Source of the DNA: Pseudomonas huaxiensis
GTDB lineage: Bacteria > Pseudomonadota > Gammaproteobacteria > Pseudomonadales > Pseudomonadaceae
Reading direction: 5' to 3'
NCBI RefSeq assembly: GCF_003231275.1
Contig: NZ_QKVL01000005.1
Coordinates: forward strand, 205,478 to 269,477
DNA: 64,000 bases
Shown here piece by piece: positions 50,866-60,768 of this stretch. Within the stretch, counting starts at the first letter, position 1. Every line of letters starts with the position of its first letter. The notes under the pieces are model-generated. The model had not been told where the DNA came from. It did no database searches and saw only the letters and a program-made list of their open reading frames with translations. The position numbers and the translations under genes were made by a program.

Positions 50866-51007
50866 GGCGGGCTCAGGTTCTGGGGAGACGCAAAGGATAC
50901 TAAAGTGGCGCCTATTGTCACTTGCTGATACAGCTACTGACTCTAGACTCAGTTCAGGCTCCACGCCCTATAGGTTGCAAACTTACAAGAACAGGGAGGC
51001 TAAAGCC

Positions 51008-51319
51008 GTGGACAATCTGCAGCGTTTCAACAGCTTCGCCCAGTTCTATCCCTATTATCTGGGCGAGCACAGCGACCCTACGTGCCGTCGCCTGCACTTC
51101 GTCGGCACCACGCTGGTGATCGCCCTGCTCGCCTACACCATCGGCAGCGGCAAGTGGCTGTTGCTGCTGGCGGTGCCGTTCGCTGGCTACGGATTTGCCT
51201 GGGTCGGGCATTTCTTCTTCGAAAAGAACCGTCCGGCCACGTTCAGCTATCCGCTCTACAGCCTGTTGGGGGATTTCGCGATGTACCGCGACATGCTGCT
51301 GGGGAAGGTGAGCTTCTAG
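51008..51319 (+). CDS. Mpo1/DUF962-family membrane protein
   Basis: A 103-residue protein with conserved family blocks FAQFYPYYLGEHSDPTCRRL, HFVGTTLVIALLAYTIGSGK and GYGFAWVGHFFFEKNRPATF, then YPLYSLLGDFAMYRDML. It has two to three membrane spans. The yeast homologue Mpo1 is an iron-dependent dioxygenase of 2-hydroxy fatty acids; the conserved histidines here (in GEHSDP, LHFVG and VGHFF) fit the same metal site. The bacterial role is unknown. The start is a GTG at 51008 after GGGAGG. Confidence 0.88.
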   Translation: MDNLQRFNSFAQFYPYYLGEHSDPTCRRLHFVGTTLVIALLAYTIGSGKWLLLLAVPFAGYGFAWVGHFFFEKNRPATFSYPLYSLLGDFAMYRDMLLGKVSF

Positions 51320-51333
51320 ACACGTGACCGAAG

Positions 51334-52155
51334 TCAGCCCTGCACGGACTCCGCCAGCCGCGCCGCTTCCGCTTCGGCCTGGCGGGCCTGGTCATCTGCC
51401 AGCCGATACAACTCGATCTGGCCATCCCAGTGTTCGATCAGCGCCGTGCATGACTCCACCCAGTCGCCGCAATTGAGGTAGTCGATCTCGCCGACCTTGC
51501 GGATCTCGGCGTGGTGGATATGCCCGCAGACCACCCCGTGAAAGCCCTGCTTCACACACTCGCGGGCGATGGCTTCCTCGAAGTCACTGATGAAGTTCAC
51601 CGCGCTTTTGACCTTGTGTTTCAGGTACGCCGACAACGACCAGTAGCCATAGCCGTAGCGCGCCCGCCAGTGGTTCAGCCAGCGATTGAGGGTCAGGGTG
51701 AATTCGTAGGCCGAGTCGCCGAGAAAGGCCAGCCAGCGGTGATAGCGGGTGATGACGTCGAACTGGTCGCCATGGATCACCAGCAGGCGGCGGCCGTCGG
51801 CGGTCAAGTGCTCGGCCTGGTCCACCAGATGAATGTTGCCCAGCACCAGTTTCGAGTAGCGCCGGAGGAATTCGTCGTGGTTGCCGGTGACGTAGATCAC
51901 CTCGGTGCCGCGCTTGCTCATGGTCAGCAGGCGGCGAATCACGTTGGTGTGGGCCTGCGGCCAGTACATGCCGCCGCGTAGCTTCCAGCCGTCGATGATG
52001 TCGCCGACCAGGTAAATGCGGTCGGCGTGATAGCGCTTGAGAAATTGCGACAGGTGCTCGGCCTGACAGTCGCGTGTGCCCAGGTGTACGTCGGAAATCC
52101 ACAGGGTGCGTACGCGCTGCTTGCGCGAGGGTTTGATCAACGCGGCACTGTTCAT
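51334..52155 (-). CDS. LpxH-like metallophosphoesterase
   Basis: A 273-residue calcineurin-type phosphoesterase with all metal motifs: LWISDVHLGTRDCQAE, YLVGDIIDGWKL, VTGNHDEFLRRYS, VIHGDQFDVIT and VCGHIHHAEIRK. It resembles UDP-2,3-diacylglucosamine hydrolases but is longer than true LpxH (about 240 residues) and belongs to the paralogous group whose substrate is unsettled. ATG 52155 is used. Confidence 0.88.
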   Translation of the reverse strand: MNSAALIKPSRKQRVRTLWISDVHLGTRDCQAEHLSQFLKRYHADRIYLVGDIIDGWKLRGGMYWPQAHTNVIRRLLTMSKRGTEVIYVTGNHDEFLRRYSKLVLGNIHLVDQAEHLTADGRRLLVIHGDQFDVITRYHRWLAFLGDSAYEFTLTLNRWLNHWRARYGYGYWSLSAYLKHKVKSAVNFISDFEEAIARECVKQGFHGVVCGHIHHAEIRKVGEIDYLNCGDWVESCTALIEHWDGQIELYRLADDQARQAEAEAARLAESVQG

Positions 52156-52284
52156 GGGCGGGGCTCCGGCAGACTTTGGGCGAGCTTGCCAGCCGGCGGT
52201 TAATCGAACATGACAGCCATACGGCAGTCCCATGACAGCCGCAGCGGAGTAAACTGGCGCCTTTCACCCGCTTGGACCCTCGCC

Positions 52285-53049
52285 ATGAGCTGCGGCCCGA
52301 TCCTCTCCCTGCGTCACTACCGCGATGACCTTATCGCCCACAGCCACGAGCACCCGCAACTGGTGTTCGGCCTGCGTGGGCGCCTGGACTTCGAAGTGGA
52401 CGGGCGCGGCGCGCGGGTCGAGCGCCAGGACCTCATGGTGGTGCCCGCCGGCGCACATCACACGTGCGGCAGCGACACCGGCAGCCATTGCCTGGTGCTG
52501 GATGTGCCCGCCGACAACTGGCTGGCCAGCAGCCTCGGCGCACATGCGGTCGACTGTCACCGCTTGCTGGAACGACCCGGCCCGCTGCTGCTGGACACTC
52601 GTCAGCAGCAATTGGTGGACTGGCTGGCCCACAGCCCCGTGAGCGACCCGCTGATTGCCCGCCAGGGCGCGGTGTTGTTGCTCGCCAGCTTGAATGCCGC
52701 TGCCAGCGCCAGCCCGATCCAGCGCGAACTGCCCTACGCCAGCTTCGACGCCCATATCGAGCAGTACGCGGCCTATCCGTTGCAGGTCGCTGACCTGGCG
52801 CGGCTGGCCGGACTGTCCAGCGCACGCCTGCACGCCCGCTTCATCGCCGAGCGCGGCATCACGCCGATGGACTACATTCGCCAGCGCCGCCTGCTGCGCG
52901 CTCGGCAATTGCTGCAAGCCACGTCCTTGCCGGTCGGCGAGATCGCCAGCCGGGTTGGCTACAGTTCCCAGAGCGCCTTCGCCGCCGCCATGCTCAAGGC
53001 CTTCGGTCGCAGCCCCGGTGCGCTGCGCCGCGAGTCTGGCGACAACTGA
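52285..53049 (+). CDS. AraC-family regulator with cupin sensor
   Basis: A 254-residue regulator. The N-terminal AraC-type cupin (about 1-90) has HSHEHPQLVFGLRGRLDFEV and DLMVVPAGAHHTCGSDTGSH; the C-terminal helix-turn-helix pair (about 160-250) has LQVADLARLAGLSSARLHAR and IASRVGYSSQSAFAAAMLKA. It lies 77 bp before the EamA exporter gene on the same strand, which is its likely target. Confidence 0.88.
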   Translation: MSCGPILSLRHYRDDLIAHSHEHPQLVFGLRGRLDFEVDGRGARVERQDLMVVPAGAHHTCGSDTGSHCLVLDVPADNWLASSLGAHAVDCHRLLERPGPLLLDTRQQQLVDWLAHSPVSDPLIARQGAVLLLASLNAAASASPIQRELPYASFDAHIEQYAAYPLQVADLARLAGLSSARLHARFIAERGITPMDYIRQRRLLRARQLLQATSLPVGEIASRVGYSSQSAFAAAMLKAFGRSPGALRRESGDN

Positions 53050-53126
53050 CGCGAGGACCGCGACAGACGCCCCGGCGTAGGCCGCCTTACACTGGCCACG
53101 CTGTCGCCTGCTCATCAAGGACTCCC

Positions 53127-54011
53127 ATGAACCACCGCACCGCCCTCGGCGCCCTGCATATCGGCGCGCTGTTTTTCGGTTTGACCGGCGTTTTCGGCAA
53201 GCTTGCCAGTGCCGCGCCCTCGATCATCGTCTTCGGTCGCGCCGCCTTCGCGGTGCTCGCCCTCGGCCTGTTCGCCCGCCTCGCCGGCTCGGCCTGGCGG
53301 CCGCTGCAAGCCCAGGACTGGCGCCGCCTGGCACTGGGCGGCGTGCTACTGGCCGGGCATTGGGTGAGTTTCTTCATCGCAGTCAAGGTCGGTGGCGTGG
53401 CCATCGCCACCCTGGGCTTCGCCAGCTTCCCGGCCTTCACGGTGATCCTCGAAGGCCTGTTGTTCCGTGAGCGCATTCGCAGCAACGAACTGCTGTTGGT
53501 GGTGCTGGTGAGCATCGGTCTGGTGCTGGTCACTCCCGATTTCGACCTCGCCAGCGAAGCCACTGCGGGCCTGCTCTGGGCGCTGCTTTCGGGCTTGCTG
53601 TTCTCGCTGTTGTCGCTGACCAACCGCGCAGGCGGCGGGCGCATCCCCGCAGTGCAGGCCGCGTTGTGCCAGAATCTGGTGGTCGCCCTCTGCCTGCTGC
53701 CGGTCGCGGCCCCGTCGCTGGCAGAGGTCCCGGCGATCGACTGGCTGTGGATCGGCTTGCTCGGGGTGTTCTGCACCGGCGTCGCCCACAGCCTGTTCGT
53801 CGCGTCCCTGGCGGTGATCAAGGCGCGTACCGCAGCGGTGGTGTTCGCCCTTGAGCCGGTCTACGGCATCACCATGGCCTGGCTGCTGTTCGCCGAGACG
53901 CCCACCCCGCGTATGCTGCTGGGCGGTGCGCTGATTATCCTGGCGATCGTGGCGTCCAGCCGTCTCGCCGCCAGCGCGGAGCCGCGCAAGGCCGCCGCCG
54001 GCCAAAGCTGA
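53127..54011 (+). CDS. EamA/DMT-family transporter
   Basis: A 294-residue protein with ten membrane helices in two EamA repeats (about 8-135 and 148-285). Repeat ends have SFPAFTVILEGLLFRERIR and ALEPVYGITMAWLLFAETPT-like blocks. Members export amino acids or metabolites. The substrate is unknown. It follows an AraC regulator that probably controls it. Confidence 0.88.
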   Translation: MNHRTALGALHIGALFFGLTGVFGKLASAAPSIIVFGRAAFAVLALGLFARLAGSAWRPLQAQDWRRLALGGVLLAGHWVSFFIAVKVGGVAIATLGFASFPAFTVILEGLLFRERIRSNELLLVVLVSIGLVLVTPDFDLASEATAGLLWALLSGLLFSLLSLTNRAGGGRIPAVQAALCQNLVVALCLLPVAAPSLAEVPAIDWLWIGLLGVFCTGVAHSLFVASLAVIKARTAAVVFALEPVYGITMAWLLFAETPTPRMLLGGALIILAIVASSRLAASAEPRKAAAGQS

Positions 54012-54014
54012 ACC

Positions 54015-54296
54015 TCAGCGATCGTTGTGACCGAGGTCGCGCTCGGGGTCGATCTGGTCGCGCACCCGCTGCTTGAGCACCTTGGCTTCCGGGAAGCCGC
54101 CGTCGGCCTTGCGCTCCCAGATCTGCACGCCATCGCAGGTGATGCGGAACGTGCCGCCGCTGGCGGGCTCCAGCGCCACTCGGCCCAGTTCGTCGCTGAA
54201 CGTGCTGAGCAGTTCCTGGGCCAGCCAGGCCGCGCGCAGCAGCCATTGGCACTGGGTGCAATAGGTGATGACAATTTCCGGCTTCGGCGCGCTCAC
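54015..54296 (-). CDS. SelW/SelT-like redox protein (Cys form)
   Basis: A 93-residue Rdx-family protein. The thioredoxin-like motif is YCTQCQWLLRAAWLAQELL, with cysteine where animal SelW has selenocysteine; GGTFRITCDGVQIWERKADG and FPEAKVLKQRVRD follow. A redox role is inferred from the fold. The GTG at 54296 after GAGG is the likely start. It is convergent with the EamA gene, three bases apart. Confidence 0.88.
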   Translation of the reverse strand: MSAPKPEIVITYCTQCQWLLRAAWLAQELLSTFSDELGRVALEPASGGTFRITCDGVQIWERKADGGFPEAKVLKQRVRDQIDPERDLGHNDR

Positions 54297-54365
54297 GGTA
54301 ACAACCTCAAACAAAATGTGTGGCGCTTATACTAGCGGTCTTTGCCCTTCGCTCCGAGAGCCACG

Positions 54366-56570
54366 ATGCGCCGCCTGCTGCTCTGTCTGCTGCTGTTGTC
54401 CACCTCCCTTTCCCTGTTCGCCGCCGAGACCGCCAAGCCTGGCGCTACCCGGCCCAAGGTCGGCCTGGTGCTGTCCGGCGGTGCCGCCCGCGGACTGGCC
54501 CATATCGGCGTGCTCAAGGCGCTGGAAGAACAGGGCGTGAAGATCGACGCCATCGCCGGCACCAGCATGGGCGCGGTGATCGGTGGCCTCTATGCCTCCG
54601 GCTACAAGATCGAGGAACTGGAGAAACTGGCGCTGTCGATCGACTGGCAGCAGGCCCTTTCCGATGCGCCGCCGCGCAAGGACGTCCCGTTCCGCCGCAA
54701 ACAGGACGACCGCGACTTCCTGATCAAACAGAAAATCAGCTTCCGCGACGATGGCAGCCTCGGCCTGCCGCTGGGGGTGATTCAGGGCCAGAACCTGGCG
54801 CTGCTGCTGGAAAGCCTGCTGGCCCACACCAGCGATACCCGCGACTTCGACAAACTGCCGATTCCGTTCCGCGCCGTGGCCACCGATATCGCCAGCGGCG
54901 AGAAGGTGGTGTTCAGCCGAGGCCACCTGCCCCAGGTGATTCGCGCCAGCATGTCGATTCCGGCGGTGTTCGCCCCGGTCGAGCTGGAAGGTCGGCTGCT
55001 GGTCGACGGCGGCATGGTGGACAACATCCCGCTGGATATCGTGCGGGAAATGGGCGTGGACATCGCAATCGTCGTCGATATCGGCACGCCGCTGCGCAAC
55101 CGCAAGCAACTGGCGACGGTGGTTGATGTGCTCAACCAGTCCATCACCCTGATGACCCGACGCAACTCCGAAGAACAACTGGCCGCCCTCAAGCGCGACG
55201 ACATCCTGATTCAGCCGTCACTGGCCAGCTTCGGCGTCACCGACTTCGGTCGAGCGCCGGAAATGGTCGAGGCCGGCTACCGGGCGACACAAATCCTCGG
55301 CCCTCGCCTGGCCGCCCTGCGCCACGTCGAAGGCAGCGGCGCCGAGCTGGCAGTGGCCCGCTCGCCAGGGCAGCGGACCCCGATTATCACCGCGATCAAG
55401 GTGGAGAACGACTCCAAGGTCAGCGACGACGTGATCCGCTACTACATCCGCCAACCCGTCGGCCAGCCGCTGGAGCTGGACCGCCTGCAGACTGACATGG
55501 GCACCCTGTACGGCCTGGACTACTTCGACCGGGTCCAGTACCGCGTGGTGCACAAGGGCCAGGACAACACCCTGGTGATCAACGCCCGCGGTCGCCGCGG
55601 CGGCACCGACTACCTGCGCCTGGGCCTCAACCTCTCGGACGACATGCGCGGCGACAGCGCCTTCAACCTCGGCGCCAGCTACCGGGTCAACGGCATCAAC
55701 AGGCTCGGCGCGGAATGGCTGACCCGAGCACAGATCGGTGATGTGCAGGAGCTGTACAGCGAGTTCTACCAACCGCTGGATACCGGCTCGCGCTATTTCG
55801 TCGCGCCGTACCTGAACCTCGGCTCGCAGAACATCGAGGCGACGCTGGACAACGACCCCGTCGCCGAATACCGCCTGGAGCGCTACGGCTTCGGCCTGAA
55901 CCTCGGCCGGCAGATCGGCAACAGCGGTGAAGTGCGCTTCGGCGTCGGCCAGGCCTGGGGCAAGGCCGAGGTGCGAATCGGCGACCAGGACCTGCCCAAG
56001 GTCAATTTCAACGAAGGGTTCTACGAGCTGAAGTACTCCTTCGACACCCTGGACAACGTCTATTTCCCCCACAGCGGCGAAGACATCCGCCTGACCCTGC
56101 GCCAGTTCGAACCGGGCCTCGGTTCCGATCAACGCTACCGGCAATGGGACTTCAAGCTGGACAAGGCACTGAGCAACGGCCCGAACACCTGGGTGCTGGG
56201 TGGACGGTACGGGCGGACCCTGGACGATGCCGACGTGGTGGTGTCGAGTATGGTGATGGGCGGGCCGCGACAGCTTTCGGGTTTCCGCCAGAACTCACTG
56301 TCCGGGCAGAACCTGAGCCTGATGCGCATGGTCTATTACCGCCGGCTGACCCCGCGCGCCTATCTGCCGCTCGACTTCCCGCTGTACCTGGGCGGCTCGC
56401 TGGAACGCGGGCGGATCTGGAACAACGACAACGAGTTCGACAGCGGCTATGTCAACGCGGCGAGTGTGTTCGTCGGTTTCGATACGCCATTGGGGCCGCT
56501 GAGCTTCAGTTATGGCTTCAATAGCGAGGATGAGAAAGCGGTTTATCTGAATTTGGGGCAGACGTTCTGA
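54366..56570 (+). CDS. plpD: Patatin-like phospholipase autotransporter, PlpD type (type Vd)
   Basis: A 734-residue outer-membrane protein. After a signal peptide (about 1-20) comes a patatin domain (about 30-330) with the oxyanion loop GGAARG (38-43), the nucleophile serine S67 in GTSMG and the catalytic Asp in DGG (214-216). A POTRA-like domain (about 345-420) and a 16-strand Omp85-type barrel (about 430-734, ending in YGFNSEDEKAVYLNLGQTF) follow. P. aeruginosa PlpD has the same plan and a lipid-cleaving passenger (A1 activity). ATG 54366 is used. Confidence 0.94.
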   Translation: MRRLLLCLLLLSTSLSLFAAETAKPGATRPKVGLVLSGGAARGLAHIGVLKALEEQGVKIDAIAGTSMGAVIGGLYASGYKIEELEKLALSIDWQQALSDAPPRKDVPFRRKQDDRDFLIKQKISFRDDGSLGLPLGVIQGQNLALLLESLLAHTSDTRDFDKLPIPFRAVATDIASGEKVVFSRGHLPQVIRASMSIPAVFAPVELEGRLLVDGGMVDNIPLDIVREMGVDIAIVVDIGTPLRNRKQLATVVDVLNQSITLMTRRNSEEQLAALKRDDILIQPSLASFGVTDFGRAPEMVEAGYRATQILGPRLAALRHVEGSGAELAVARSPGQRTPIITAIKVENDSKVSDDVIRYYIRQPVGQPLELDRLQTDMGTLYGLDYFDRVQYRVVHKGQDNTLVINARGRRGGTDYLRLGLNLSDDMRGDSAFNLGASYRVNGINRLGAEWLTRAQIGDVQELYSEFYQPLDTGSRYFVAPYLNLGSQNIEATLDNDPVAEYRLERYGFGLNLGRQIGNSGEVRFGVGQAWGKAEVRIGDQDLPKVNFNEGFYELKYSFDTLDNVYFPHSGEDIRLTLRQFEPGLGSDQRYRQWDFKLDKALSNGPNTWVLGGRYGRTLDDADVVVSSMVMGGPRQLSGFRQNSLSGQNLSLMRMVYYRRLTPRAYLPLDFPLYLGGSLERGRIWNNDNEFDSGYVNAASVFVGFDTPLGPLSFSYGFNSEDEKAVYLNLGQTF

Positions 56571-56594
56571 AGGGGGGTTGGCTGTAGGAGCCAT

Positions 56595-56803
56595 AAAAAA
56601 CCGGCACACAATGCGTAATGCCTGTCAGTTAAACCGATTGGGGCCGCTTTGCGGCCCTTCGCGAGCAAGCTCGCTCCCACAAACTGCACCTTGGCTAGGG
56701 ATCCTGTGGGAGCGAGCTTGCTCGCGAAGGGCTGCAGAGCAGCCCCAACATCGACACTGAAACGCTAACTGACTGACATTACGCACAACACGTCGGTTTT
56801 TTT
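56595..56803. repeat. Nested palindromic element with REPIN core
   Basis: The core is a 27-bp perfect inverted repeat (56655-56681 and 56705-56731) of the GAGCAAGCTCGCTCCCACA type, extended by GGGGCYGCTYTGCRGCCC arms (from 56640 to 56746). An outer inverted repeat joins 56595-56631 with 56766-56802: CGGTTTTTT, CATTACGCA and TAACTGAC match with identical gaps of 8 and 3 bases. Both ends carry outward T-runs, so it can also stop transcription from plpD and the convergent marR. Confidence 0.8.
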
Positions 56804-56819
56804 GTCTTGCCAGATCCGG

Positions 56820-57260
56820 TCAGACCTTGGACTTTTCCAGGTTCGCCAGAATCCGCGTATGAACCCGCATGCACACTGCCAGGTCCTCTTCATCCACGCC
56901 GATGAACAACTCCAGCCGCAGGGCGTTGGCGATGGTTTCGATCTGGTCGATCAGTGGCTTGGCCGGTGGGCAAAGAACAATCTTCTTCGCACGGCGATCT
57001 TCCACCACCGCCTGACGCCGCACCAACCCCTGGGCTTCGAGGCTGTCGAGCAGCCGGGCCAGGGTGGGACCTTCGACTCCCACGCTCTGCGCCAACTCGC
57101 GCTGAGTCGGTGCTTCTTCGAAACGGGCCAGGTGCAACAGTACAAGCCAGCGCGCCTGGGACAGGTTCAGGCCCGCCAGGCGGCGGTCCAGTTCGGCACG
57201 CCAGCCCCGGGACATATGGGCCAGTTGCATCCCGAAGCGGTGTTGATCGGTCAACGGCAT
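56820..57260 (-). CDS. MarR/SlyA-family transcriptional regulator
   Basis: A 146-residue winged-helix protein: LSQARWLVLLHLARFEEAPT, QRELAQSVGVEGPTLARLLD and the wing RRQAVVEDRRAKKIVLCP, closest to SlyA/HosA-like MarR proteins. The target is unknown. The start at 57260 is supported by the conserved beginning; AT-rich sequence with repeated TTAGTT/TAATTAG-like stretches just upstream may hold its operator. Confidence 0.88.
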   Translation of the reverse strand: MPLTDQHRFGMQLAHMSRGWRAELDRRLAGLNLSQARWLVLLHLARFEEAPTQRELAQSVGVEGPTLARLLDSLEAQGLVRRQAVVEDRRAKKIVLCPPAKPLIDQIETIANALRLELFIGVDEEDLAVCMRVHTRILANLEKSKV

Positions 57261-57377
57261 AAAAAACTCATAATCAGAACTAATTATTAGCCAGCTAACC
57301 ATGGCCATTGCCCTTAGGCAAGGTTCATCTGGACGAGGCGTCACGGCAAACGTAAAAAATCATGACAGATGCGCCGG

Positions 57378-59513
<2,136 letters not shown>

Positions 59514-59753
59514 AACCACTCCAAAAATCGTGAAACCATCCCGGCCACAGGCTGGATGAAAACCGTCCGCGACTCACGCAAAAATGCGCAAGCAGCTTTT
59601 ACCGGGGGAAATCCGCACCCACCGGAAAAAAGCCGGCAGTATACCCGAGCGCCCAACGCCAAAGGGGGTTGCACGATAGACCGTCATCCTTTGCGTTGCA
59701 GGTGCTGCAAAATGCTAGAATTCAGCATCGTTATATTTCCAAGGTAGCCCCTA

Positions 59754-60341
59754 ATGTCCTTCGCTGAGCAATTGACCCGCCTGCAAGCCTTCCTCGACGC
59801 CGACGAGCTGCACGAAGAGGCGCTGGACTACGTTGCCGCCCACGGCTACCTGACCGCGCTGTCGATCAGCGCCGAAGAGGTGACCGACCGTGAGTGGATC
59901 GACGCCCTGTTCGCCGAGGAACCTCACTACGCCAACGACGCACAGCGTGCCGACATCGAAGCTACGCTGATCCAGCTCAAGGCCCACATCGCCCGCCAAC
60001 TGGCCAGCGACGAGGAGTTCGAGCTGCCATGCGACCTCGACCTGGGCGACGAGCCTGATGATTCCGACCTGCGCGGCTGGTGCATCGGCTTCATGGAAGG
60101 TGTCTTCCTGCGTGAGGAAGCCTGGTTCGAAAGCGCCGAGGAAGAAGTCAGCGAAATGCTCCTGCCGATCATGGTCGGTTCCGGTCTGTTCGATGAACAG
60201 CCAGAGTTCGCCGATATCGCCAGCGACGCGAACCTGATGGACGACATGATCGTGCAGATTCCGGAAGCGCTGACCGCGCTGTACCTGCTCTGCCACGCAC
60301 CAGAAGAAAAGCCGGCCCTGCTCAAGCCGCGCCATCACTGA
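59754..60341 (+). CDS. YecA/UPF0149-family protein
   Basis: A 195-residue acidic protein of the YecA/YgfB (UPF0149) family: AHGYLTALSISAEEVTDREW, RGWCIGFMEGVFLREEAWF and IPEALTALYLLCHAPEEKPA. It lacks the C-terminal SEC-C zinc motif of longer members. The function is unknown. A TAGAAT -10 lies at 59716-59721, and AAGGT precedes the ATG. It is followed ten bases later by ybaN. Confidence 0.9.
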   Translation: MSFAEQLTRLQAFLDADELHEEALDYVAAHGYLTALSISAEEVTDREWIDALFAEEPHYANDAQRADIEATLIQLKAHIARQLASDEEFELPCDLDLGDEPDDSDLRGWCIGFMEGVFLREEAWFESAEEEVSEMLLPIMVGSGLFDEQPEFADIASDANLMDDMIVQIPEALTALYLLCHAPEEKPALLKPRHH

Positions 60342-60351
60342 GTTCGCGTTC

Positions 60352-60717
60352 GTGCGCTACCTGCTGCTGGCCATCGGCTGGCTCAGCGTCGCGCTGGGGG
60401 TGATTGGCATCTTCCTTCCGGTGTTGCCAACCACCCCTTTTCTTTTGCTCGCGGCCGCCTGTTTCGCCCGCAGTTCCCCCCGCTTCCACGACTGGCTGGT
60501 GTATCACCCGCGCCTTGGGCCGTGGATCCGCGACTACCTCAGCGGCGAAGGCATTCCCCTCAAGGGCAAGGTCTACGCCATCGGCCTGATGTGGGCCAGC
60601 ATCAGCTTATCGTGCTACCTGGTGCCCTCGCCGTGGGCCCGTGGCTTCATGCTGACCAGTGCGGTGCTGGTGACGATTTACATCCTGCGACAGAAAACCC
60701 TTCGCCGGCCGCTCTGA
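60352..60717 (+). CDS. ybaN: YbaN/DUF454 inner-membrane protein
   Basis: A 121-residue protein with three to four membrane helices and the family signature GIFLPVLPTTPFLLLAAACF, then ARSSPRFHDWLVYHPRLGPW. The function is unknown. It starts with a GTG ten bases after the YecA-family stop and is probably co-transcribed with it. Confidence 0.9.
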   Translation: MRYLLLAIGWLSVALGVIGIFLPVLPTTPFLLLAAACFARSSPRFHDWLVYHPRLGPWIRDYLSGEGIPLKGKVYAIGLMWASISLSCYLVPSPWARGFMLTSAVLVTIYILRQKTLRRPL

Positions 60718-60756
60718 AAAAAGTCGGGAGTGGCGCAGCGTGCTACGCCACTCCCG
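60717..60756 (-). terminator. Rho-independent terminator of the RTX adhesin
   Basis: CGGGAGTGGCG and CGCCACTCCCG form an 11-bp stem with a 10-nt loop; on the minus strand it is followed by ACTTTTTT. It sits in the 51 bp between the convergent ybaN and adhesin stop codons. Confidence 0.88.
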
Positions 60757-60768
60757 CGGTCCCCGCCC

